Shown here: positions 53,102 through 61,790 of the stretch, one piece after another
Numbering within the stretch: position 1 is the first letter of the stretch
Layout of the letters: the number at the start of each line of letters is the position of its first letter
Assembly (NCBI RefSeq): GCF_003667315.2
Contig: NZ_RCTZ02000001.1
Location: forward strand, 124,001-188,000
Reading direction: 5' to 3'
Source: Tropicibacter alexandrii
Lineage (GTDB): Bacteria > Pseudomonadota > Alphaproteobacteria > Rhodobacterales > Rhodobacteraceae
DNA: 64,000 nt
The notes under the pieces: model-generated
Databases searched by the model: none
What the model saw: only the letters and a program-made list of their open reading frames with translations
Told to the model about the DNA's origin: nothing
Position numbers and translations under genes: made by a program

Positions 53102-54265
53102 TCAGGCCAGCGGCAGCGCCTTCTCGACCAACCGGGCAAAGAAGCTCGCTCCGATCGGCGCGATCTCGTCGCGGAAATCGTATTTCGGGTGGTGACAACT
53201 GGGCGTGTCCCCCTGCCCCAGAAACAGATAGGCCCCCGGGCGCGCCTCCAGCATATAGGCGAAATCCTCGCCCGGCATGATCGGCGGCGTATCGAGGTCC
53301 ACCGCCTCGGCGCCGACCACCTCGCGCGCGACCCCGGCTGCAAATTCCGCCTGCGCCGGATGGTTGATCGTCGGCGGATAGCCCTCGTCATAGACCAGCT
53401 CCGCCGTCATCCCAAAGCTACGAGCCTGAAATTCTGCCAGATCCGCCATGCGGGCCTTGACCTCGGCCTGCGCCGCCTTGTCGTAGTAGCGCACCGTGCC
53501 GTTCAGCATCGCCTGATCCGGCACGATGTTCATCGCGCTGCCCGTGTGGATCTGCGTCACGCTGACCACCACTTGATCCAGCGCGTCAATATTGCGGCTG
53601 ACAATCGTCTGAAGGGCCATCACCAAAGACGCCGCCGCGACCACCGGATCGCGCGTCCGGGCCGGTTGCGCCCCATGCCCGCCCACGCCGGTCAAGGTGA
53701 TGGTGAACTCATCCACCCCCGCCAGCAGCGCGCCGCGATTGGTGACCAGATGCCCCTCGGGCGTGCCGGGCGAGTTGTGGATGCCATAGACCTCGTCGAT
53801 CCCGAAGCGGTCCATCATGCCCTCCTCGACCATGATCCGCCCACCGCCCTCGTTTTCCTCGGCCGGTTGAAAGATCAGCGCCACGCGGCCTGCGAAATTG
53901 CGTGTCTCGGCCAGATATTTCGCCGCTCCCAGCAGCATCGTCGTGTGGCCGTCATGGCCGCAGGTATGCGCCATGCCCGGCACTTTCGATGCGTGCTCCG
54001 CCCCCGAGAGGTCCTGCATCGGCAAGGCGTCCATATCGGCGCGCAGACCGATGGTGCGGCCCGGTGCGCGGCCTTCGATGATGGCCACGACGCCGGTGCG
54101 GGCGATGCCCTCGTGGATATCCGTGATGCCGAACTCCTTGAGGCGTTCGACGACGAAGGCGGCGGTCTGGTGACAGTCCAGCCCAAGTTCGGGATACTGG
54201 TGCAGGTGACGGCGCCAGCCGGTCATCTCGTCGGACAGCGCGGCGATGGAATTGACGATGGGCAT
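53102..54265 (-). CDS. M20 family amidohydrolase (hippurate hydrolase-like), copy A
   Basis: A 387-residue zinc or manganese amidohydrolase that removes acyl groups from amino acids. Metal-binding stretches are HTCGHDGH (Cys/His), QPAEENEGGG (Glu), the GIHN His and SCHHPKYDF near the end. The lid domain carries GVGGHGAQPARTRDPV. It is a paralogue of the next gene and the two are probably one transcription unit. Confidence 0.92.
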   Translation of the reverse strand: MPIVNSIAALSDEMTGWRRHLHQYPELGLDCHQTAAFVVERLKEFGITDIHEGIARTGVVAIIEGRAPGRTIGLRADMDALPMQDLSGAEHASKVPGMAHTCGHDGHTTMLLGAAKYLAETRNFAGRVALIFQPAEENEGGGRIMVEEGMMDRFGIDEVYGIHNSPGTPEGHLVTNRGALLAGVDEFTITLTGVGGHGAQPARTRDPVVAAASLVMALQTIVSRNIDALDQVVVSVTQIHTGSAMNIVPDQAMLNGTVRYYDKAAQAEVKARMADLAEFQARSFGMTAELVYDEGYPPTINHPAQAEFAAGVAREVVGAEAVDLDTPPIMPGEDFAYMLEARPGAYLFLGQGDTPSCHHPKYDFRDEIAPIGASFFARLVEKALPLA

Positions 54266-54331
54266 GGGCGACTCCTTTTATGGCGCACAGTGGCGCGGGC
54301 GAACCGCAAAGAAAAGCCCCCTGTCGCGGCG

Positions 54332-55483
54332 TCACCCGTGCCGCTTCTCGATCACCCGGGCGAAAAAGCTGGCCCCGACGGGCGCGACCGCGTCGTTGAA
54401 GTCAAAGGCCGGGTGGTGCACCGACGGCCCCTTGCCCTGCCCCAGAAACAGGAAGGCACCGGGCCGCGCTTCGAGCATGTAGGAAAAATCCTCGGCCCCC
54501 ATCTCGGGTGGCAGATCGTCGACGACCTGCCCGGACACCGCGCGTGCAACGTCGACGGCAAAGGCTGTCGGCACGTCATGGTTCACCGTCGCGGGGTAGT
54601 TGCGGCGATAGTCGAGATCAGCCGCAACACCGTAAGCCGCAGCCTGCCCGGCGACGATCTCTGTGATCCGCCGTTCGGCCATGTCGCGCACCTCAGGCGT
54701 GAAACTGCGCACCGTCCCGCCCAAGCTGACCTCGCCCGGGATGACGTTATAGGCCGATCCGCCCTGCACCATCGTCAAGGACACCACCAGCGCGCCCAAA
54801 GGGTCGACATTGCGCGCCACGATGGTCTGAAGCGCCTGCCCGATGGCCAGCGCGCAGGGGATCGGGTCGGCGCAGTCGTGGGGATAGGCGGCGTGTCCGC
54901 CCTTGCCGCGCACCGTGATGGTGAACTCGTCCGCGGCCGCCATGATTGGCCCGGCGCAGGTGCGGAACTCGCCCGCATCGCCAAAGGGATCGGTGTGCAG
55001 GGCATAGACTTCCTCGATGCCGAACCGGTCCATGATCCCCTCTTCGACCATGATCCGGCCACCGCCGATCGTCTCTTCTGCGGGTTGAAAGATCAGCACG
55101 ACACGGCCCGAGAAATTGCGCGTCTCGCACAGGTATTTCGCCGCGCCCAGCAGCATCGCCGTATGCCCGTCATGGCCGCAGGCATGCATCCGCCCCGGCA
55201 CCTTGGAGGCCCAGATCGCGCCCGAGGCCTCCTCCATCGGCAGGGCATCCATATCGGCGCGCAGGCCCGTGACCGGCCCCGGCCCGCGCCCTTCGATCAC
55301 CGCCACTACGCCAGAGGTGGCAATGCCGGTTTCGATTCTGTCCACACCAAATTCCCGCAGCCGGTCGACGACGAAGGCCGCCGTCTCATGACACTCCAGA
55401 CACAGTTCGGGATGCATGTGCAAATGCCTGCGCCAGCCCGCCATTTCCTCGGCGAAGCCCGCGATGCGGTTGATGACGGCCAT
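54332..55483 (-). CDS. M20 family amidohydrolase (hippurate hydrolase-like), copy B
   Basis: A 383-residue paralogue of copy A with the same metal-site motifs: MHACGHDGHTAM, QPAEETIGGG, ALHTDP and SVHHPAFDF. The lid has GKGGHAAYPHDCADPI. ATG 55483 (MAVINRIAGFAEEMAGWRRHLH) is chosen by match to copy A; a long in-frame extension runs back through mazG and is rejected. It is divergent from mazG. Confidence 0.92.
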   Translation of the reverse strand: MAVINRIAGFAEEMAGWRRHLHMHPELCLECHETAAFVVDRLREFGVDRIETGIATSGVVAVIEGRGPGPVTGLRADMDALPMEEASGAIWASKVPGRMHACGHDGHTAMLLGAAKYLCETRNFSGRVVLIFQPAEETIGGGRIMVEEGIMDRFGIEEVYALHTDPFGDAGEFRTCAGPIMAAADEFTITVRGKGGHAAYPHDCADPIPCALAIGQALQTIVARNVDPLGALVVSLTMVQGGSAYNVIPGEVSLGGTVRSFTPEVRDMAERRITEIVAGQAAAYGVAADLDYRRNYPATVNHDVPTAFAVDVARAVSGQVVDDLPPEMGAEDFSYMLEARPGAFLFLGQGKGPSVHHPAFDFNDAVAPVGASFFARVIEKRHG

Positions 55484-55546
55484 GTGCTGGACTCCCGTGC
55501 CTTGATGCCCCATCCCTGACCTGACGCGAAATCCGGGGGACATGCA

Positions 55547-56356
55547 ATGATCGACGATCTGATCCACAATCCCAATGGCGGCATGCCGCGCCTTGTCGAG
55601 ATCATGCGCCGCCTGCGCGACCCGGAGACCGGCTGCCCGTGGGATCTGGAGCAGGATTTTGCCACCATCGCGCCCTACACGATCGAAGAGGCCTATGAGG
55701 TGGCCGATGCCATCGACCGCGAGGCATGGGGCGAGTTGAAGGGCGAGTTGGGCGATCTGCTGTTCCAGTCGGTGTTCCATGCGCAGATGGCATCCGAGCG
55801 GGGGTTGTTCACATTCGACGAAGTGGCCGACACGATGAGCGACAAGATGGTCGCCCGCCATCCGCATGTCTTTGGCGGGGAATCGCGCGAAAAGAGCGCG
55901 GAACAACAGACCCGCGACTGGGAGACGATCAAGGCCGCCGAGCGCGCGGCCAAGGCCGAGAAGGGCGTTCTGGCCGGGGTGGCGCTGGGTTTGCCCGCGC
56001 TGCTGCGGGCGGTGAAGCTGCAAAATCGCGCGGCCCGCGTGGGGTTCGACTGGCCGTCGACCGACGAGGTGCTGGACAAGGTCGCCGAGGAAATGGCTGA
56101 ACTGCGCGAGGCCGAGGACGAAGACCACCGCTTCGAGGAATTCGGCGATCTGCTGTTCGTCATGGCGAACCTCGCCCGGCATATGAAGATCGACCCGGAA
56201 GCTGCCCTGCGCGCGGCCAATGCCAAGTTCACCCGGCGGTTCCAGTCCATCGAGGCGGCGCTGGCCGCGCAGGGGCGCACGCCCGCAGACAGCGATCTGG
56301 CCGAGATGGACGCGCTTTGGGATCAGGCCAAAGCGGCAGAGCGTGGCGTGGAGTGA
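55547..56356 (+). CDS. mazG: Nucleoside triphosphate pyrophosphohydrolase MazG
   Basis: A 269-residue house-cleaning NTP pyrophosphatase with two MazG repeats. The metal-binding EExxE-type helix is in TIEEAYEVADAIDREAWGELKGELGDLLFQSVFHAQ, and the second in DEVLDKVAEEMAELREAEDEDHRFEEFGDLLFVMANLARH. Stands alone, with an iron-controlled gene downstream. Confidence 0.94.
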   Translation: MIDDLIHNPNGGMPRLVEIMRRLRDPETGCPWDLEQDFATIAPYTIEEAYEVADAIDREAWGELKGELGDLLFQSVFHAQMASERGLFTFDEVADTMSDKMVARHPHVFGGESREKSAEQQTRDWETIKAAERAAKAEKGVLAGVALGLPALLRAVKLQNRAARVGFDWPSTDEVLDKVAEEMAELREAEDEDHRFEEFGDLLFVMANLARHMKIDPEAALRAANAKFTRRFQSIEAALAAQGRTPADSDLAEMDALWDQAKAAERGVE

Positions 56357-56483
56357 TCCAAAGGCGCGCTGACGCGCACAGGGGAGCGGCCTTCGGCCGC
56401 CGCTTGGCGCCCGTGGCACGGGACACCGCGGATCAACCGGCGCGCAGGTGGTCAGGACGGGCCTTGCGACGCCCAAAAAATAA

Positions 56484-56533
56484 CCTGAACTTTCTACTCA
56501 GGTATTGACCCGACCATTTTACTCGGGTTATCT
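56484..56533 (+). promoter_or_regulatory. Promoter with two overlapping iron-box-like operators
   Basis: Promoter: -35 TTGACC (56505-56510), 17-base spacer, -10 TTATCT (56528-56533). Box 1 CCTGA-N9-TCAGG (56484-56502) fits the TGA-N9-TCA iron-rhodo-box linked to RirA-type control. Box 2 ACCCGA-N9-TCGGGT (56508-56528) has the same geometry and covers the spacer of the promoter. Both point to iron repression of the binding-protein gene. Confidence 0.72.
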
Positions 56534-56568
56534 GCGCCCAATCGAGGACGCAACATCCGGAGGCATTC

Positions 56569-57567
56569 ATGTTCCTGCGCCTAACAACCGCCCTGACCCT
56601 TGCCGCAGCCCCTGCGCTGGCTCAGGAGGTCAATCTGTATTCCTATCGCCAGCCCGAATTGCTGGCGCCGTTGACCGACGCCTTTACCGAAGAGACCGGG
56701 ATCAAGGTTAATGTCGCCTTCCTTGAAAAGGGCATGGTCGAGCGCCTCAAGGCAGAGGGCCGTCGCTCTCCCGCCGACCTGATCTTTACCGTCGACATCT
56801 CGCGTCTGGCCGCCGCCGTCGAGGCGGGCGTGACCCAGCCGGTCGACAGCGAAGCTCTGCGCGAAAACGTCCCCGCCCAGTATCACGACCCCGATGGCAA
56901 CTGGTGGGGTCTGACGACCCGCGCGCGCATCGTCTATGCGTCCAAGGACCGTGTCGATCCCGGTGAGGTCACCACCTACGAGGATCTCGCCGACCCGAAA
57001 TGGGAAGGCCGCATCTGCACCCGCTCCGGCACCCATGTCTACACCATCGGCCTTGTCGCGGCGATGATCGCGCATCACGGCGAAGACTACACCAAGACTT
57101 GGCTCGAAGGCGTGAAATCCAACCTCGCCCGCAAGCCGCAGGGCAACGACCGCGCACAGGTCAAGGCGATCTGGGCCGGCGAATGCGACATCTCGCTGGG
57201 CAACACCTATTACATGGGCAAGATGCTGGAAGACGAGGAACAGACCGAATGGGCCAACTCGGTCAACGTGCTGTTCCCGGAATTCGAGGATGGCGGCACG
57301 CATGTGAACATCTCGGGCGTGGCGATGACGGCGTCGGCGCCGAACAAGGAAAACGCGCTGAAGATGATGGAATTCCTCGCCTCGCCCAAGGCGCAGGAAA
57401 TCTACGCCGCCGCGAATTATGAATACCCGATCGCACCGGGCACCGAGGCCATCGACACCGTGCAGGCGTGGGGGGAGTTCGAAGCGGACGACCTGAACCT
57501 GATGGACATCGCGGGCTACCGCGCACAGGCGCTGCGTCTGGTCGAAACGGTCGATTTCGACGGCTGA
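56569..57567 (+). CDS. Ferric iron ABC transporter substrate-binding protein (FbpA/FutA-like)
   Basis: A 332-residue periplasmic iron-binding protein with a signal peptide (MFLRLTTALTLAAAPALAQ). It starts VNLYSYRQPELLAPL, and has the Tyr pair in GNTYYMGKM that binds ferric iron in this family. The ending DIAGYRAQALRLVETVDFDG is typical of FutA-like proteins. No permease or ATPase gene is next to it, so it is an orphan binding protein in this window. An iron-box promoter lies upstream. Confidence 0.93.
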   Translation: MFLRLTTALTLAAAPALAQEVNLYSYRQPELLAPLTDAFTEETGIKVNVAFLEKGMVERLKAEGRRSPADLIFTVDISRLAAAVEAGVTQPVDSEALRENVPAQYHDPDGNWWGLTTRARIVYASKDRVDPGEVTTYEDLADPKWEGRICTRSGTHVYTIGLVAAMIAHHGEDYTKTWLEGVKSNLARKPQGNDRAQVKAIWAGECDISLGNTYYMGKMLEDEEQTEWANSVNVLFPEFEDGGTHVNISGVAMTASAPNKENALKMMEFLASPKAQEIYAAANYEYPIAPGTEAIDTVQAWGEFEADDLNLMDIAGYRAQALRLVETVDFDG

Positions 57568-57582
57568 CAGAGCGCGCAACAC

Positions 57583-57603
57583 GCCCCGGGCTTGACCCGG
57601 GGC
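57583..57603. repeat. Dispersed palindrome
   Basis: Arms GCCCCGGG and CCCGGGGC around CTTGA, 15 bases after the iron-binding protein gene. Same family as 11626-11646 and 38942-38962. Confidence 0.75.
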
Positions 57604-57612
57604 CTCCCCTTC

Positions 57613-57636
57613 AAAGCGCCCTTTCGAGGGCGCTTT
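57613..57636 (+). terminator. Terminator-like hairpin with TTCG loop
   Basis: AAAGCGCCCT, loop TTCG, AGGGCGCTTT. It ends the iron-binding protein message. Its sequence also resembles a unit of the 20-bp palindrome cassettes (AAGCGCCCTT... core) with an off-centre TTTCGA. Confidence 0.7.
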
Positions 57637-58021
57637 GTCACATTCATGACAGACGCCGTTGCGCCGCTCTTTGCGGCCAGACCGTTGCGCCGTCGGACGC
57701 CTGCTCACACGTCGATATGGGCATGTGGCGTGGCCGCACTCGCCGCAATCTCATAGCCTAATTCTGAACACCTGCATTCCCGACTGCGCTCAGGCGTGGT
57801 TCAGCCTGCCTCGGATGACCGGGCGCAGGTCCTGCGCCCCTCTCAGCCCCGGTCCAATCAGCAAGAGCCGCGCGTCACACCGCCCGCCGGCCAGTCACCG
57901 CGCGTCGCCGTCAGTCATCGCACCCGCAGGTCTTCGCTGCCTCCACCAGCAGCGGTCGTCAAAGGGATGGTGGGCGGGGCGATGTGCGCAGCACGAGCGT
58001 CCGACCCCATCCCATACAAAC
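57637..58021. other. About 385 bases without a recognised gene
   Basis: Between the hairpin and the acpP terminator. Only short frames are seen (for example a 36-codon one from 57645, no ribosome site). No tRNA-like or clear RNA structure was found. Confidence 0.5.
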
Positions 58022-58024
58022 GAA

Positions 58025-58047
58025 AACGGCGCCCCCAAGGGACGCCG
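58025..58047 (-). terminator. Terminator of acpP
   Basis: On the minus strand: CGGCGTCCC pairs with GGGCGCCG (one G-U), followed by TTTT. It lies about 30 bases after the acpP stop. Confidence 0.75.
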
Positions 58048-58075
58048 CATCGGTACCGGAATGTCCGTCGAAAGC

Positions 58076-58309
58076 TTACTGGGCTTCCGAGATGAACTTC
58101 ACCGCGTCGCCGAAGGTCTGGATGGTTTCGGCGGCGTCGTCCGGGATCTCGATGCCGAACTCTTCTTCGAAAGCCATGACCAGCTCGACGGTGTCGAGGC
58201 TGTCTGCGCCCAGGTCGTCGATGAACGAAGCGGACTCGGTCACCTTGTCCTCTTCAACGCTCAGGTGCTCGACCACAATCTTCTTCACGCGATCTGCGAT
58301 GTCGCTCAT
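58076..58309 (-). CDS. acpP: Acyl carrier protein
   Basis: A 77-residue acidic protein that carries acyl chains on phosphopantetheine. The attachment Ser is in [28 protein letters not shown] (DSL motif). Length and sequence are standard. It is third in fabD-fabG-acpP order on the minus strand and has its own promoter (58458-58485). Confidence 0.97.
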   Translation of the reverse strand: MSDIADRVKKIVVEHLSVEEDKVTESASFIDDLGADSLDTVELVMAFEEEFGIEIPDDAAETIQTFGDAVKFISEAQ

Positions 58310-58457
58310 GTCTTGTCCTCACAGTCTGTTCGGGCTGTCGCCCTGTTTGCCCTGCCCGATCGGGTGGCGTCTGGGTTGCCCGAATTCGGGCGGCTGATTA
58401 TCCCGGCGGGCCGGGGCGCGCCGAAGGGTGAATCCCCAACGGCTGAAATCAGGGGCG

Positions 58458-58485
58458 GCTATAGCACAGGCAACGGGGATGGCAA
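58458..58485 (-). promoter_or_regulatory. Promoter of acpP
   Basis: On the minus strand: -35 TTGCCA and -10 TATAGC with a 16-base spacer, in the 207-bp gap between fabG and acpP. It explains how acpP can be expressed more than the fab genes. Confidence 0.6.
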
Positions 58486-58516
58486 ATGCTTTCCGTAGCT
58501 GCCGGTGCAAAGCTCA

Positions 58517-59254
58517 TCAGAGCATAGCCATGCCACCATTGACGTGCAGCGTGGTGCCCGTCAGGTAGGCAGCCTCTGCACTGGCCAGAAAAAGCACGCT
58601 TGCGGCGATTTCCTCGGGCGTGCCCATCCGCCCCGTGGGGATCTGGGTCAGGATGGCGGATTTCTGGTCGTCGGTCAGCTTGTCGGTCATCGCCGTCTCG
58701 ATGAAGCCCGGCGCGACCGCGTTCACGGTGATGCCGCGGCTGGCGACCTCGTAGGCGAGCGACTTGGACATGCCGACCATGCCCGCCTTGGCGGCGGCAT
58801 AGTTGCCCTGACCGGGGTTGCCGGTGGCCCCCACGACGGACGAGATATTGACGATCCGGCCCCAGCGGGCCTTCATCATGCCGCGCAGCACGCCCTTGCA
58901 CAGGCGGAAGGTCGAGGTCAGGTTCACGTCCAGCACGCTTTGCCATTCGTCGTCGGACATGCGCATGAACAGGTTGTCGCGGGTGATGCCCGCATTGTTC
59001 ACCAGAATGTCGACAGAGCCCATCGCCTCGGCGGCCTGTTTCGGCAGGGCGGTCACGGCCTCCGCATCGGACAGGTTGCAGGGCAGCACATGGGCGCGCT
59101 CGCCCAATTCCGCCGCAAGCGCCTCCAGCGGCTCCACGCGGGTGCCGGACAGGCCCACGGTTGCGCCTGCGCCATGCAACGCCTTGGCGATCGCACCGCC
59201 GATGCCCCCGGATGCGCCGGTGATCAATGCATTCTTGCCCGTCAGATCGAACAT
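58517..59254 (-). CDS. fabG: 3-oxoacyl-ACP reductase
   Basis: A 245-residue short-chain dehydrogenase of fatty-acid elongation that uses NADPH. The nucleotide motif is TGASGGIGGAIAK, the NNAG motif is in VNNAGITRDNLF, and the catalytic Ser-Tyr-Lys lie in VNISSVVGATG and NYAAAKAGMVGM. It follows fabD by 52 bases. Confidence 0.96.
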   Translation of the reverse strand: MFDLTGKNALITGASGGIGGAIAKALHGAGATVGLSGTRVEPLEALAAELGERAHVLPCNLSDAEAVTALPKQAAEAMGSVDILVNNAGITRDNLFMRMSDDEWQSVLDVNLTSTFRLCKGVLRGMMKARWGRIVNISSVVGATGNPGQGNYAAAKAGMVGMSKSLAYEVASRGITVNAVAPGFIETAMTDKLTDDQKSAILTQIPTGRMGTPEEIAASVLFLASAEAAYLTGTTLHVNGGMAML

Positions 59255-59306
59255 GTCTCTCTTCCTTCCTCTGTTGCCCTTGGCCGTTCAGGCCGGGGCT
59301 TTTCCC

Positions 59307-60248
59307 TCAGCCCTTCAGGCTGTCGACTGCGGCGGTCACGTCGGCGGCCGCGCCGACATTGCGCACCGTGGCGGGTTTGTGAATCCGGCGGACCATGCCG
59401 GACAAGGCCTTGCCCGCGCCGATTTCCCAGAACTCGTCCGCGCCCTGCGCCACCATCCATTCCACCGACTCGCGCCAGCGCACAGCACCACAGACCTGCT
59501 CGACCAGAAGCGCGCGGATCGTGTCGGGGTCATTGACCGCCTCGGCGCGCACATTGGCCACAAGCGGCACCACCGGCGTCTTGATCGTCACCTCGGCCAG
59601 CGCCTCGGCCATCGCGTCTGCCGCAGGCTGCATCAGCGCACAATGGAAAGGCGCAGAGACCGGCAACAGCAACGCGCGTTTCGCGCCTGCCGCCTTGGCA
59701 ATGTCCACGGCGCGTTCCACGGCGGCCTTCGCCCCCGAGATCACCACCTGTGCCGGGTCATTGTCATTGGCCGCCTGACAGACCTCGCCCTGCGCGGCCT
59801 CGTCAGCGACCTTGCGCACCGCCTCCAGATCGAGGCCCAGCACCGCCGCCATGGCCCCCTGCCCGACCGGCACCGCCGCCTGCATCGCAGCCCCCCGCTT
59901 GCGCAGCAGCCGCGCCGCATCCGCCACGCTCAACGCGCCCGCCGCCGTCAGCGCCGAATACTCGCCCAAGCTATGCCCCGCGACGAAATCCGCCTGCGTG
60001 ACCGACACGCCCTCTGCCTCCAGCGCGCGCATCGCGGCCAGTGACGTCGCCATCAGCGCCGGTTGCGCATTGGCCGTCAGGGTCAGCTCGTCCGCATCGC
60101 CTTCCCAGATCAGCGTCGACAGCTTTTCGCCCAAGGCCTCGTCGACCTCGTCGAAGACGGCGCGCGCCGCCGGGTAGCTGTCTGCCAGATCGCGCCCCAT
60201 GCCGATGGTCTGAGCGCCCTGACCGGGGAAGATGAATGCGCGGGCCAT
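59307..60248 (-). CDS. fabD: Malonyl-CoA:ACP transacylase
   Basis: A 313-residue acyltransferase that loads malonate onto ACP. The nucleophile Ser is in VAGHSLGEYSALTAAG; FPGQGAQTIGMGRDL starts the protein and VSAPFHCALMQPA holds the catalytic His. First in fabD-fabG-acpP. Confidence 0.96.
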   Translation of the reverse strand: MARAFIFPGQGAQTIGMGRDLADSYPAARAVFDEVDEALGEKLSTLIWEGDADELTLTANAQPALMATSLAAMRALEAEGVSVTQADFVAGHSLGEYSALTAAGALSVADAARLLRKRGAAMQAAVPVGQGAMAAVLGLDLEAVRKVADEAAQGEVCQAANDNDPAQVVISGAKAAVERAVDIAKAAGAKRALLLPVSAPFHCALMQPAADAMAEALAEVTIKTPVVPLVANVRAEAVNDPDTIRALLVEQVCGAVRWRESVEWMVAQGADEFWEIGAGKALSGMVRRIHKPATVRNVGAAADVTAAVDSLKG

Positions 60249-60399
60249 GCCCCTCTCCTCTCGTATTCTGTTTGACCCAAGCCCTTAGCGCCCCACGCGC
60301 AAACGCGCAACGCCCCGCGCACCATTGCTGTGCATGCATACAGATTGCGCTGCGACGCGGCATGGCTAGGTCGATGCCAAAGCCTTTACGGAGTCACCC

Positions 60400-61608
60400 A
60401 TGACCCTCGCCAATACATCCCGCCGCTACGGCAGCCTGTCGAAGTTCTTTCATTGGTCCATCGCGCTTGGCATCCTGACGCTGATCCCGCTGGGCATCAT
60501 CGCCACGGACATGGCGGCCGATACCTCGGCGCAGCTGGCGCGCAAGGCCACGCTGTTCTCGATCCACAAGACGCTGGGCATCGCGATCTTTGCCATCGCC
60601 GTGGCGCGCATCCTCTGGGCGCTGAGCCAGCCCAAACCCGCGCCGCTGCATCCCGAGCGCAAGCTGGAAACCTTTGCCGCCGAGACGGTCCACTGGCTGC
60701 TTTATGCCTCGCTCGTCATCATGCCGCTGTCGGGCTGGGTACACCACGCCGCGACCGATGGCTTTGCGCCGATCTGGCTGATCGGACAGGACCTGCCGTT
60801 TGTGCCCAAGGACGAAACCCTGTCCGCCGCCGCGTCCGCCGTGCATTCGATCTTTGAGAAGGTGCTGATCGTCACGCTGATCCTGCACATCGCGGGCGCG
60901 TTGAAGCATCACGTGATCGACCGCGACGCCACGCTGCGCCGGATGCTGCCGGGCCGGACCGAGGCCGGGACGCCTGCGCCCCACGCCGTGCTCGCGCCGT
61001 TTGGCGGGGCGGTGGCGGTGATCGCGCTGGCGCTTGGCATCGGCTTTGCGACGGGCGCACCGCTGACGGAAACCGGCGCAAGCGCGCCGCAACTGGCGCA
61101 GGTGCAATCGGACTGGGAAAAGCAGGACGGCCAGATCGCCCTGACGATCCGCCAGTTCGGCAAGGAGGTGTCCGGCCAGTTCAGCGACTTCACCACCGAG
61201 ATCAGCTACGAGGACACGCCCGAACCGGGGACGAAGGGCACCGTGCGCGTGACAGTCTCGATCCCGTCGCTGACGCTGGGCTCGGTCACGGATCAGGCGA
61301 TGGGCCCGGATTTCTTCGACGCCGAGACCCACCCGACGGCCGTTTTCGACGCCGATATCCTGCGCACCGATGACGGCCTGATCGCTGAAGGCAGCTTGAT
61401 GATCCGCGACCAAAGCGTGCCGCTGTCCCTGCCCTTTGACCTAACCATCGAAGGTGAGACCGCGCGGATGACCGGGCAACTGACGCTGGACCGGCGGGAT
61501 TTCGGCATCGGCAGCCAGATGGACGATCCGGGCCAGCTGGGTCACGACGTGCAGCTTGACCTGAGCCTGACCGCGACGCGCGCCGCCAAGCAGGATCTGG
61601 GCGCCTGA
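60400..61608 (+). CDS. Cytochrome b561 fused to a YceI domain
   Basis: A 402-residue two-domain protein. Residues 1-190 form a four-helix cytochrome b561 with haem-ligand His candidates in KFFHWSIALG, SIHKTLG, HWLLYASLVIMPLSGWVHHA and LHIAGALKHHVID. A fifth membrane segment (FGGAVAVIALALGIGFATG) leads to a YceI beta-barrel domain (about 235-400), which in related proteins binds isoprenoid lipids such as ubiquinone-like molecules. The fusion would place the lipid carrier on the periplasmic side of the b561 unit. AGGAG-like site CGGAG precedes the ATG. Confidence 0.92.
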   Translation: MTLANTSRRYGSLSKFFHWSIALGILTLIPLGIIATDMAADTSAQLARKATLFSIHKTLGIAIFAIAVARILWALSQPKPAPLHPERKLETFAAETVHWLLYASLVIMPLSGWVHHAATDGFAPIWLIGQDLPFVPKDETLSAAASAVHSIFEKVLIVTLILHIAGALKHHVIDRDATLRRMLPGRTEAGTPAPHAVLAPFGGAVAVIALALGIGFATGAPLTETGASAPQLAQVQSDWEKQDGQIALTIRQFGKEVSGQFSDFTTEISYEDTPEPGTKGTVRVTVSIPSLTLGSVTDQAMGPDFFDAETHPTAVFDADILRTDDGLIAEGSLMIRDQSVPLSLPFDLTIEGETARMTGQLTLDRRDFGIGSQMDDPGQLGHDVQLDLSLTATRAAKQDLGA

Positions 61609-61656
61609 GCGCCGAAAGCTTAGGGGGCGCAGCTTTGCCCCCAGCCATCCAAATTG

Positions 61657-61683
61657 CGGCCCGTCGCCCTGCGTGACGGGCCG
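61657..61683 (+). terminator. Terminator of the b561-YceI gene
   Basis: CGGCCCGTC pairs with GACGGGCCG, followed by TTTGCTT. Confidence 0.7.
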
Positions 61684-61732
61684 TTTGCTTGTCCGCCCGC
61701 CCGAGACGGCCAAAAACCAGCCCCGAGCACAC

Positions 61733-61762
61733 GAAAAATCCCCGGCTCCTGCGGAACCGGGG
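61733..61762 (-). terminator. Terminator of the YceI gene
   Basis: On the minus strand a 10-bp stem (CCCCGGTTCC/GGAGCCGGGG, one mismatch) is followed by ATTTTT. It lies 28 bases after the YceI stop. Confidence 0.85.
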
Positions 61763-61790
61763 GTCTGGGTTGTCGCGATGTCCGAAGGGA

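Noticed and set aside
54332-56476. Long 714-codon frame joining copy B amidohydrolase with sequence opposite mazG
   Set aside because: The extra part is antisense to mazG, which has clear family motifs; copy A comparison gives the start at 55483.
57645-57755. 36-codon plus-strand frame after the iron-binding protein gene
   Set aside because: No ribosome site, follows directly on a terminator hairpin and has no recognisable features.
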